Origin: Methanobacteriota archaeon
Lineage (GTDB): Archaea; Thermoplasmatota; Poseidoniia; Poseidoniales; Poseidoniaceae
DNA: 11,118 bases
NCBI GenBank assembly: GCA_002702945.1
Contig: PADF01000023.1
Location: 2,899 to 14,016 of the forward strand
Direction of reading: 5' to 3'
Positions 5,531-11,118 of this stretch are shown piece by piece. Position 1 is the stretch's first letter, and the number at the start of each line of letters is the position of its first letter. The translations under genes and the position numbers were made by a program. A model generated the notes under the pieces. That model was given only the letters and a program-made list of their open reading frames with translations, had not been told where the DNA came from and did not search any database.

Positions 5531-5722
5531 ATGCCAGAAAGAAGAATTTGTAGTTTCTCTGGAGAAGAGATCGAGCCAGGAACTGGTATGATGTTTGTCC
5601 GTAAAGATGGTAGCATCATGTGGTTCAAAAATTCCAAAGCAAGAAAGAACATGGTGAAATTGCGTAGAAATTCTCGCAAGGTCAAGTGGACTCGTCACTT
5701 TGTCAAAGGTGGAATACAATAA
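5531..5722 (+). CDS. rpl24e: Ribosomal protein L24e (eL24), zinc ligands mostly lost
   Basis: A 63-residue large-subunit protein. CSFSGEEIEPGTGMMFVRKD (7-26) and the later WFKNSKARKN (31-40), RRNSRKVKWT (45-54) follow the family pattern closely. Typical archaeal L24e has a four-cysteine zinc site (C-x2-C near the N-terminus and C-x3-C about 25 residues later). Here only Cys7 remains: the second position is Ser10, and the later pair is Lys33 and Ala37. The N-terminal CSFSG resembles the eukaryotic eL24 motif, where the zinc site is also incomplete. ATG 5531 is chosen because AAGGTG lies five to six bases upstream and the family N-terminus is MP-x-R-x-C; the GTG at 5522 overlaps the rps28e stop. 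Identity is secure; loss of zinc binding is read directly from the residues. Confidence 0.94.
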   Translation: MPERRICSFSGEEIEPGTGMMFVRKDGSIMWFKNSKARKNMVKLRRNSRKVKWTRHFVKGGIQ

Positions 5723-5776
5723 TCAATTTATTGAAACCCTTTAGATGAAGTAGTTTGGAATTATTTGGTGAAAATT

Positions 5777-6223
5777 ATGGAAACAACATATGTAATGATA
5801 AAGCCCGATGGCGTACAACGTGGATTGATTGGTGAGATAATTGGAAGATTTGAGCAAAAAGGTCTAAAACTAGTCGGTCTGAAATCAATTATTCCAAGTG
5901 AGGAAATTGCTCGCTCACACTATGCTGTTCACTCAGAAAGACCATTTTTTCCTGGACTAATCAAGTTCGTAACTTCGGGTCCTGTTGTTTGTATGGCATG
6001 GGCTGGAAAAGATGCAATTAGTGTTGCTAGAAATTTAATTGGCCCAACCAACGGAAGAGAAGCTCCACCAGGAACAATTCGAGGCGACTATGGTATGGAT
6101 ATTGGTTACAATATGATTCATGGTTCTGATGCTCCTGAAACAGCTGAGTTTGAACTCGGCCTATGGTTCTCTGAAGGTTTAATGGAATGGGACCTCACCA
6201 TCTCAAGATGGTTTTATGAGTGA
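5777..6223 (+). CDS. ndk: Nucleoside diphosphate kinase
   Basis: This enzyme moves the gamma phosphate from ATP to other nucleoside diphosphates through a phosphohistidine and so balances NTP and dNTP pools. Starting at ATG 5777 the protein has 148 residues, normal for the family; GGTGA at 5767-5771 is the ribosome-binding site, and the in-frame TTG and GTG at 5765 and 5768 are therefore rejected. [19 protein letters not shown] (4-22) is the nucleotide-binding N-terminus, [15 protein letters not shown] (48-62) the Kpn-loop region, GTIRGDYG (99-106) the substrate-binding arginine segment, and [15 protein letters not shown] (112-126) contains the catalytic His115. It lies 54 bases after rpl24e in the translation operon, a common euryarchaeal position, and may supply GTP for neighbouring aIF5B and ribosome function. 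No anomaly is visible. Confidence 0.97.
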   Translation: METTYVMIKPDGVQRGLIGEIIGRFEQKGLKLVGLKSIIPSEEIARSHYAVHSERPFFPGLIKFVTSGPVVCMAWAGKDAISVARNLIGPTNGREAPPGTIRGDYGMDIGYNMIHGSDAPETAEFELGLWFSEGLMEWDLTISRWFYE

Positions 6224-6261
6224 TAAGCACGGACCTTACTCCCACAGTGGAGGTTTGATTT

Positions 6262-8169
6262 ATGTCAGAAGAGGTTGAAGAAGAGGTCATCCGCGGGGAT
6301 AATCGTCAACCTATTGTATCTGTTTTAGGACATGTAGACCATGGTAAAACAAGTGTTTTAGATTTGGTTCGTTCAATCGGATCTGAAAGACAAGCCAGTG
6401 TTATGGATAGAGAAGCTGGGGGAATAACACAGCATATTGGTGCTACAGAAGTCCCGGCTGATGTTCTAAACGAAACCTGTTCAGCAATGCTTGGAGGTAA
6501 AAATTTCAAATCTCCAGGATTACTATTTATCGATACGCCTGGCCATCACTCATTTGTAAGTCTTAGAAATCGTGGTGGCTCTGTAGCGGATATTGCAATT
6601 CTTGTTATAGACATCATGGAAGGGCTTCAACCTCAAACCATTGAAAGTCTTAACACTCTTAAAGAAACCAAAACTCCTTTCGTAATTGCAGCAAATAAAG
6701 TTGACAGAATTCATGGCTGGAGATGCGAATCAGGCCGCTCTTTTATTGAATCGTTTAAACAGCAAAGAGAGGATGTTACCGCTTTATTTGATGATCGATA
6801 CTGGAAAATTTTAGGACAGTTTTCTGAACATGGCTTTAACATTGAACGATATGATAAGATCAAAGATTTTACTCAAAATGTTGCAGTAGTACCCATGAGT
6901 GCAAAAGAAGGAGAAGGTCTACAGGATTTACTAGCAGTAAGTGTTGGACTTGCTGAAAGATTTCTTGAAGATCGATTAACTGATACTATTGGTCCAGCAC
7001 AAGGAACCGTACTCGAGATGCGTGATGAAATAGGAATGGGTAAAACGATTGATGTTATTCTTTACAGAGGGTCACTAAAAGTTGGTGATAAAATTATGCT
7101 AGCATCTAATGATGGTCCTTTTTCAACTCACATCAAAGGATTGAAGCGTCCAAAAGGCATGTCTGAAATGAGAGATGCTGGTAAAAGATGGATAAATTTC
7201 CCTGAAGTCAATGCTGCCTGTGGGGTGAAAATAGTAGCTCCTAAACTCGAACAAGCTATTGCTGGAACAACTCTTTACTTGGCAAATACTGATGAGCAGA
7301 TTTCAATTGCAAAATCTGCAATTCAAGAAGAATGGCGAGGAATTTATGATAAAATGCCAATAATGTGTTCAGTATGTAATAAAGTATCATCAAGAGCAGA
7401 ATTCGTTGAACTATGTCAAAATGGTACCTGTAAAGGTGCGGTTGAAGAGAAGAATGGTGTTGTCATTAAGGCTGATACTGTAGGAGGGCTTGAAGCATTA
7501 GCCTTTGAATTATTCAAACTGAAAATACCTGTACGCCAAGCAAGTGTTGGACCAGTTAACAAAAAAGATATCCTGATGGCAAAATCGATTCAAGACCCGT
7601 TGAATAGAGTGATTCTAGGGTTTTCAACTAAAGCAAATAACGAAGTTGCTGATGAACTAAAGGGGGAGGATTCAGAAATTAAATTCTTCAGCGGATCAAT
7701 CATCTACCATATTTTAGATAGTTTTGAAGAATGGAGAGAAGAAACCAAGCAAGCCATCGAGTCGGAACAACGAGAATCTTTGGTTTATCCTGGAAGGTTA
7801 CTATATCTCAAAGACCATACATTCCGAGCCAAAGGTCCTGCTATTGTTGGAATGAGAGTTATCGGAGGCAGAGTGCACATTGGTCAAAGATTGATGAAAT
7901 TAGATGGTTCTCCTGTTGGACAAATAAAGAGTCTAAGGACTAGAGATTCAGAAGATGTGAAAGAAGCAAGTCAAGGTGATGAAGTTGCTGTGGCAATTCA
8001 GGGACCAACTGTTGGGAGACATATCGAGGAATTAGATGAATTCTATGTCGATGTACCAGAAAAGCATGCTAAGCGGCTTAAGAAAATTGAACTTACACCT
8101 ATTGAACAAGAAATTTTAGATGAATTGATTAGGCTTCATCGTAAGGAGAATCATTTCTGGGGACGTTGA
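6262..8169 (+). CDS. infB: Translation initiation factor IF-2 (aIF5B), with a four-cysteine insert
   Basis: The ribosome-dependent GTPase that promotes subunit joining and initiator tRNA placement. The 635 residues show the G domain with G1 GHVDHGKT (23-30), the switch I region GGITQHIGA (53-61), G3 DTPGHHSF (91-98), G4 NKVD (145-148) and G5 SAKEGEG (213-219). Domain II follows at about 245-345 (GTVLEMRDEIGMGKTIDVIL), domain III at about 398-500 starting GVVIKADTVGGLEAL, and domain IV at about 508-600 (AIVGMRVIGGRVHIGQ), with a final helix ending HFWGR. Between domains II and III, residues 366-392 hold CSVC (369-372), Cys385 and Cys390, a C-x2-C-x12-C-x4-C pattern suggestive of zinc binding that I do not know from standard aIF5B. 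GGAGG at 6249-6253 sets the start; CTCC at 6239-6242 could pair with it. This is the last clear gene of the operon. Confidence 0.96.
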   Translation: MSEEVEEEVIRGDNRQPIVSVLGHVDHGKTSVLDLVRSIGSERQASVMDREAGGITQHIGATEVPADVLNETCSAMLGGKNFKSPGLLFIDTPGHHSFVSLRNRGGSVADIAILVIDIMEGLQPQTIESLNTLKETKTPFVIAANKVDRIHGWRCESGRSFIESFKQQREDVTALFDDRYWKILGQFSEHGFNIERYDKIKDFTQNVAVVPMSAKEGEGLQDLLAVSVGLAERFLEDRLTDTIGPAQGTVLEMRDEIGMGKTIDVILYRGSLKVGDKIMLASNDGPFSTHIKGLKRPKGMSEMRDAGKRWINFPEVNAACGVKIVAPKLEQAIAGTTLYLANTDEQISIAKSAIQEEWRGIYDKMPIMCSVCNKVSSRAEFVELCQNGTCKGAVEEKNGVVIKADTVGGLEALAFELFKLKIPVRQASVGPVNKKDILMAKSIQDPLNRVILGFSTKANNEVADELKGEDSEIKFFSGSIIYHILDSFEEWREETKQAIESEQRESLVYPGRLLYLKDHTFRAKGPAIVGMRVIGGRVHIGQRLMKLDGSPVGQIKSLRTRDSEDVKEASQGDEVAVAIQGPTVGRHIEELDEFYVDVPEKHAKRLKKIELTPIEQEILDELIRLHRKENHFWGR

Positions 8170-8214
8170 TTTCACTTACTGCTTGATGCACTATGACATA
8201 ACACAACCTCACAT

Positions 8215-8222
8215 TCATATAT
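8215..8222 (+). promoter_or_regulatory. Probable TATA box for the MoxR-type gene
   Basis: TCATATAT lies in the 94-base gap after infB. A transcription start about 25 bases downstream (near 8243-8247) would give a very short leader with AAAGGAG at its beginning, suggesting the MoxR-type gene can be transcribed separately from the translation operon. Confidence 0.4.
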
Positions 8223-8247
8223 GGAATGACCCCGATAGTAAATTGTC

Positions 8248-8254
8248 AAAGGAG
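8248..8254 (+). promoter_or_regulatory. Shine-Dalgarno AAAGGAG that sets the MoxR-type start
   Basis: AAAGGAG ends nine bases before ATG 8264. The frame is open upstream to TTG 8183 and ATG 8186, but those starts have no ribosome-binding site and the extra residues match nothing in the MoxR family. Confidence 0.65.
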
Positions 8255-8263
8255 TTTGTGAAT

Positions 8264-9274
8264 ATGGAAGCAGGATTATCGAATGGTGCTGGAATGGCGC
8301 CCTCAGCCGGAACTCAGGACTTGATTGGAACTGTTTCAGCAATCTCTAATAGTTTGATGAACGAAGTCAGTAAAGTGATTATCGGGAAAAATGAAAATCT
8401 TAGAAGAGTCACTGTCGGTATCTTATCTAACGGAAATATGTTGTTAGAAGATTTCCCTGGACTTGCTAAGACTCTGTTAGCAAATACCTTTGCAAGGGCA
8501 CTTGGATGTAAATTCAAGCGTGTTCAATTTACTCCAGACTTGCTTCCTTCTGATATTATGGGTACATACATGTACGATCAAAAATCTGGAGAGTTCAAAC
8601 TTCGTGCTGGTCCTTTGTTTTCCAATATATTACTCGCTGACGAAATAAATAGAGCCCCTCCAAAAACACAAGCTGCACTGCTTGAAGCAATGGAAGAAAA
8701 ACAAGTTACTATCGAAGGTATCACACACAAATTACCAGCTCCTTTCGTTGTATTGGCAACTCAAAACCCTATCGAGCAAGAAGGAACTTATCCATTACCT
8801 GAGGCTCAAATGGACCGTTTCTTGATGAAGATGAGTATGGGTTACCCTGACCGTTCTGAAGAAAAAGCAATCCTTGCTAGAAGAAAACTTCGTGGTAAGG
8901 ACCAACATGATGTAGATCAAGTGACTTCGCCAAAGAAAGTCGTAGCAATGCAAAAAGCACTAGAAACTGTCCATGTAGATCCAGCAATTCTATCATATAT
9001 TGTTGAAATTGTACAAAGAACGAGAGAAGATCACCGTGTAATAAATGGGGCATCACCTCGTGCATCCCAATCACTATTCAAGACTGGACGTGCAGCAGCG
9101 GCAATTGCAGGAAGAAATTATGTCATCCCAGATGATATCAAGGGAATAGCATTACAAATTATTAGCCATCGTATTAATATGAAGCCGGAAGCAAAAATTA
9201 GAGGAATTACCGGTATGCACATTGTTCGTAAAATTCTTTCCGAAGTTCCTGTTCCAGTCATTCAACCTGCCTGA
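8264..9274 (+). CDS. MoxR-family AAA+ ATPase
   Basis: MoxR ATPases are chaperone-like AAA+ proteins that help assemble or activate other complexes, often with VWA-domain or DUF58 proteins. The 336 residues carry SKVIIGKNENLRRVTVGIL (36-54), the family's entry helix; the Walker A variant DFPGLAKT (63-70); the pore/recognition segment QFTPDLLPSDIMG (88-100); Walker B ILLADEINRAPPKTQAALLE (122-141); sensor 1 ATQNP (165-169); and sensor 2 GASPRA (262-267). A Gly/Ser/Ala-rich N-terminal tail (1-20) precedes the domain. The final residues VPVPVIQPA are proline-rich. No DUF58, VWA or transglutaminase-like partner, the usual neighbours of MoxR genes, lies next to it; the next gene is ParA. Family membership is secure; its client is unknown. 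Confidence 0.93.
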   Translation: MEAGLSNGAGMAPSAGTQDLIGTVSAISNSLMNEVSKVIIGKNENLRRVTVGILSNGNMLLEDFPGLAKTLLANTFARALGCKFKRVQFTPDLLPSDIMGTYMYDQKSGEFKLRAGPLFSNILLADEINRAPPKTQAALLEAMEEKQVTIEGITHKLPAPFVVLATQNPIEQEGTYPLPEAQMDRFLMKMSMGYPDRSEEKAILARRKLRGKDQHDVDQVTSPKKVVAMQKALETVHVDPAILSYIVEIVQRTREDHRVINGASPRASQSLFKTGRAAAAIAGRNYVIPDDIKGIALQIISHRINMKPEAKIRGITGMHIVRKILSEVPVPVIQPA

Positions 9275-9303
9275 AATTAAATCATAAAAGGCTTGCATTG
9301 AAA

Positions 9304-9319
9304 GAGGAGAACTATCCTC
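9304..9319 (+). promoter_or_regulatory. Leader hairpin before parA
   Basis: GAGGA (9304-9308) pairs with TCCTC (9315-9319) around a six-base loop. It lies 26 bases before ATG 9346, and a TATA-like ATCATAAA sits at 9281-9288. The stem hides a Shine-Dalgarno-like GAGGAG that has no start codon at the usual distance, so its role is unclear. Confidence 0.3.
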
Positions 9320-9345
9320 GTTGCATTGTCCGAGAGTGTTTCTGC

Positions 9346-10308
9346 ATGAATCCCTACAAAATGGTTATCGCTGTTGCTAATCAAAAAGGAGGTTGTGCAA
9401 AAACTACTACTGCTGTAAATTTGGCTGCAGCATTAGCAAAGGGCTCCAAAAAACAAGGCTTACCTCCTGCTAAAGTTTTACTCATAGACCTAGACCCTCA
9501 AGGAAATTGTGCTACCTCTTTTGGTGTTGAAAAGAAAAAGGTGAAGAAAACTGCTTATGATTTACTGACCAATGAATCGGGAGAGGATCTACCTCTGATG
9601 GATGAATATCTTATTCATCCTAAACAGCTAACTGAAAGTATGCAGGAAGCATGGAGTATGAGGAATGGAGGTAAAAAAGCACCATCTAATCTATCTGTTG
9701 GAAACCTATGGTTACTACCTAGTGATATTCATCTTTCTGGTGCTGAAATTGAACTCAGTCACAAAATAGGTAGAGAGACTAGGCTTCGAGAAGCTTTAGC
9801 ACCAATTATTGACAATTTCGACCATATAATAATCGATACACCGCCTTCATTAGGCCTTCTCTCGATTAATGCAATGTGTGCAGCCAATTGGGTTATGGTT
9901 CCAGTTCAAGCAGAGTATTATGCTCTAGAAGGATTTAGTATGCTAATGAATTCGATAAAAATGATTCAAAGGAGAATTAATCGAAATCTAAAGATTTTTG
10001 GAATTGCGATGACAATGGTGGATGCTAGATCTAAATTGAGTCGCCATGTTTGCGACCAAGTAAATTCCAAAATGCCGAAAAAACTATTCAAAACAACAAT
10101 TAGAAGATTGGTTAAAGTTGCAGAAGCCCCATGGAGTGGTGCTCCAACAGTTTTGCTAAACAAACCAACCAATTCAGGTGCAGGTGCTGGGTCATTAGAA
10201 TATTGGACTCTTGCCAAGGAATACCACCACCGAGTTTTAGCAATGCGTAGAGAATTTGGTGTAAATGAACATCCTAGATTGCTTCTTGACAGAAAAAATA
10301 GAATTTAA
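9346..10308 (+). CDS. parA: ParA/Soj-family ATPase, possible chromosome segregation (SegA-like)
   Basis: ParA ATPases dimerise with ATP, bind DNA nonspecifically and move or position chromosomes, plasmids or large complexes. The protein has the deviant Walker A KGGCAKTT (14-21), with the signature lysine at 14, the A' motif LIDLDPQGN (46-54), Walker B IIIDTPPSLG (161-170), and later VPVQAEYYALEG (185-196) and the AEAPWSGAPTV segment (259-269). With ATG 9346 it has 320 residues and begins MNPYKMVIAVANQKGG; ATG 9361 is also possible, whereas the TTG at 9298 would add residues without family resemblance. No strong ribosome-binding site decides between them. It lies 71 bases after the MoxR-type stop. 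No ParB with a nuclease-like domain is nearby; a small RHH protein lies 98 bases downstream, which recalls archaeal SegAB. A chromosomal rather than plasmid role is inferred from the housekeeping surroundings. Confidence 0.93.
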   Translation: MNPYKMVIAVANQKGGCAKTTTAVNLAAALAKGSKKQGLPPAKVLLIDLDPQGNCATSFGVEKKKVKKTAYDLLTNESGEDLPLMDEYLIHPKQLTESMQEAWSMRNGGKKAPSNLSVGNLWLLPSDIHLSGAEIELSHKIGRETRLREALAPIIDNFDHIIIDTPPSLGLLSINAMCAANWVMVPVQAEYYALEGFSMLMNSIKMIQRRINRNLKIFGIAMTMVDARSKLSRHVCDQVNSKMPKKLFKTTIRRLVKVAEAPWSGAPTVLLNKPTNSGAGAGSLEYWTLAKEYHHRVLAMRREFGVNEHPRLLLDRKNRI

Positions 10309-10313
10309 GTTGA

Positions 10314-10325
10314 TTTTTTAAAAAA
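10314..10325 (+). terminator. Probable terminator T6-A6 after parA
   Basis: TTTTTTAAAAAA starts five bases after the parA stop. The oligo-T run suits archaeal termination. It suggests that parA and the following RHH gene are separate transcription units. Confidence 0.4.
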
Positions 10326-10367
10326 CATCTTAAAATCGCAAAATTTTGTTTCAATCTTTCGCTTAGG

Positions 10368-10375
10368 TTAAGTAT
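10368..10375 (+). promoter_or_regulatory. Possible TATA box for the RHH/PIN-like pair
   Basis: TTAAGTAT lies 31 bases before ATG 10407, so transcription could start only about 8 to 10 bases ahead of the start codon, giving a nearly leaderless mRNA. This fits the weak ribosome-binding site (TAGGG, 10396-10400). Confidence 0.3.
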
Positions 10376-10406
10376 GCGCTCAAATGGTCGGTAGTTAGGG
10401 ATAGCG

Positions 10407-10649
10407 ATGACTGCTGAAGGAATGACGTCAATTAGTGTAAGTTATGAAGTACGAAGACAGTTGAATAATCTTAGAACTATGAGTGGTTACAAGAGTGTTA
10501 ATGAATTTCTTACTGACTTAATTAGGGCACACAAGATTACAAAAATGAGTGGTGAAATTGAGACCTTAAGAGAGAGAATGAAAGCAGTTGCCGATGTAGA
10601 AGTTGAACACTTAGTCGATAGATTGAATCTTTCACCCTTCAAAGTGTGA
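10407..10649 (+). CDS. Small ribbon-helix-helix (RHH) DNA-binding protein, antitoxin-like or SegB-like
   Basis: An 80-residue protein whose first half fits the ribbon-helix-helix pattern: a beta strand MTSISVS (6-12), helix A with YEVRRQLNNLRTM (13-25), a turn with SGYKS (26-30) and helix B VNEFLTDLIRAHK (31-43). RHH proteins dimerise and bind operators with the strand pair. The C-terminal half (about 47-74) looks helical and charged and could bind a partner. Such proteins serve as VapB-type antitoxins, as plasmid partition regulators (ParG, omega) and, in archaea, as SegB partners of ParA-like SegA. Context supports both ideas: a ParA gene upstream and a PIN-like gene five bases downstream. 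ATG 10407 is taken as the start; ATG 10422 would retain the whole RHH fold. No strong Shine-Dalgarno is present. Confidence 0.7.
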   Translation: MTAEGMTSISVSYEVRRQLNNLRTMSGYKSVNEFLTDLIRAHKITKMSGEIETLRERMKAVADVEVEHLVDRLNLSPFKV

Positions 10650-10654
10650 TTTTT

Positions 10655-10909
10655 ATGATGGAATGGCGCCCGAAAGGCTACTTATTTGATACCAAAAATC
10701 TAGTTCGTGCATTATTTGATGAGGATACTGATGAAGGTAAATTATTGATTTCTGCTGCTGCAGGTAATGTTGAAATTTTTTCATATTCACAATCTTGGAA
10801 TGGAGTACTATGGCTCATAATGAACACATTAATTGAGGATGGAAAGCCTATTTACAATGGTAAAGAATTGGGTGATTTGAAAAACTCATTACCGATAGTC
10901 TGGCGATAA
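10655..10909 (+). CDS. Short PIN-like protein, possibly a truncated VapC-type partner
   Basis: An 84-residue protein (ATG 10655; ATG 10658 is equally possible) that starts five bases after the RHH stop, so the two are probably translated together. GYLFDTKNLVRALFDEDTDE (9-28) resembles the first strand and helix of PIN-domain nucleases, with Asp13 in the place of the first metal-binding aspartate. The segment NVEIFSYSQSWNGVLWLIMN (39-58) resembles the next strand and helix, but the usual glutamate is replaced by Asn/Gly. KELGDLKNSLPIVWR (70-84) may correspond to the region before the third acidic motif, where the protein ends. PIN toxins are normally about 130 residues with four acidic residues, so nuclease activity is doubtful. 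It could be a decayed toxin, a binding-only relative, or a small family of its own. The stop abuts the stop of the convergent gene with no base between. Confidence 0.55.
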   Translation: MMEWRPKGYLFDTKNLVRALFDEDTDEGKLLISAAAGNVEIFSYSQSWNGVLWLIMNTLIEDGKPIYNGKELGDLKNSLPIVWR

Positions 10910-11118
10910 TTATTCTCCGCCATTCTTAGCAAGCCATTCATGTCCATACCATTCCCATTGTTCCATGGTCCATCCTTCAGGAAGGCCGCTTTCTGGAACT
11001 GGAGGGGCATTTTTGGGCTTTTCATCATGGTCTTCTTCTTCAAGCATTGCTGAGACTTCTTCTGGAGATGTTTCATCAGCCGTAATATCAATTCCAGCTA
11101 TATCTTCAAGACTATTGT
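10910..11118 (-). CDS. C-terminus of an acidic protein with a Trp-rich tail (partial)
   Basis: The minus-strand frame is open from the right edge to the stop at 10910-10912 and gives 68 visible residues; the start lies outside the window. The first part is acidic (DITADETSPEEVSAMLEEED) and reads like a flexible linker; it is followed by a proline-rich KNAPPVPESGLPEG and the ending GWTMEQWEWYGHEWLAKNGG. This short Trp/Tyr-rich helix resembles a C-terminal module I associate with multi-domain or membrane proteins of marine Group II archaea; that association is from memory and unproven here. The body of the protein cannot be identified from what is visible. Another minus-strand frame over the same bases is a shadow: it is Lys/Met-rich and low in complexity. 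The gene converges on the PIN-like gene. Confidence 0.75.
   Translation of the reverse strand, partial: NSLEDIAGIDITADETSPEEVSAMLEEEDHDEKPKNAPPVPESGLPEGWTMEQWEWYGHEWLAKNGGE

Noticed and set aside
5267..5719. Long minus-strand frame opposite rps28e and rpl24e
   Set aside because: It is antisense to two certain ribosomal-protein genes and has no family resemblance.
8183..8263. Upstream-extended MoxR start
   Set aside because: The extra 27 residues show no family resemblance and overlie a probable promoter; AAAGGAG points to ATG 8264.
10852..11091. Minus-strand open frame rich in Lys and Met at the right edge
   Set aside because: Another minus-strand frame over the same bases reads as a coherent protein tail (PEEVSAMLEEEDHDEKPKN, then the Trp-rich ending) and is open to the window edge; the Lys/Met-rich frame is its shadow.

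Overview
The window looks like a piece of a low-GC archaeal chromosome, most likely a marine Group II euryarchaeon (Poseidoniales). The basis is the archaeal/eukaryal-type protein set (deoxyhypusine synthase, L7Ae, S28e, L24e, aIF5B-type IF-2), the euryarchaeal gene order rpl7ae-rps28e-rpl24e-ndk-infB, AT-rich TATA-like boxes before several genes, a secreted lipoprotein with Asp-box repeats, and a Trp-rich C-terminal tail at the right edge. The lineage is an inference from gene content and style; no 16S rRNA or other diagnostic marker is present.

Layout. 1-1762 (+): the 3' end of deoxyhypusine synthase, then a lipoprotein with a predicted beta-propeller. 1768-2607 (-): a degenerate NAD-epimerase-like protein, convergent with the lipoprotein. 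2608-3010: a 0.4-kb AT-rich intergenic region with repeated short palindromes and direct repeats, ending in a probable promoter. 3011-3595 (+): a protein with two PRC-barrel domains. 3617-3646: two overlapping, mutually exclusive hairpins. 3673-3749 (+): tRNA-Ile(GAU) with encoded CCA. 3814-4761 (+): ribose-phosphate pyrophosphokinase. 4907-8169 (+): the translation operon L7Ae, S28e, L24e, NDK, aIF5B. 8264-9274 (+): a MoxR-type AAA ATPase. 9346-10308 (+): a ParA/Soj ATPase. 10407-10909 (+): a small ribbon-helix-helix (RHH) protein followed by a short PIN-like protein. 10910-11118 (-): the C-terminus of an acidic protein whose stop codon abuts the PIN-like stop.

How the parts fit. The core is translation and nucleotide supply: DHS makes hypusine on aIF5A, aIF5B joins subunits, three ribosomal proteins and NDK share its operon, and PRS makes PRPP. 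The right end (MoxR, ParA, RHH, PIN-like) is the only part that resembles an accessory or chromosome-maintenance module. Two readings of it compete: a SegAB-like partition pair (ParA plus RHH) with a hitch-hiking gene, or a VapBC-like pair (RHH plus PIN-like) beside a ParA gene.

I see no mobile element, CRISPR array, rRNA or clear replication origin. The points most worth checking are a four-cysteine insertion inside aIF5B, the loss of zinc ligands in L24e, the regularly spaced repeats at 2843-2912, the alternative hairpins before tRNA-Ile, and the RHH/PIN-like pair.
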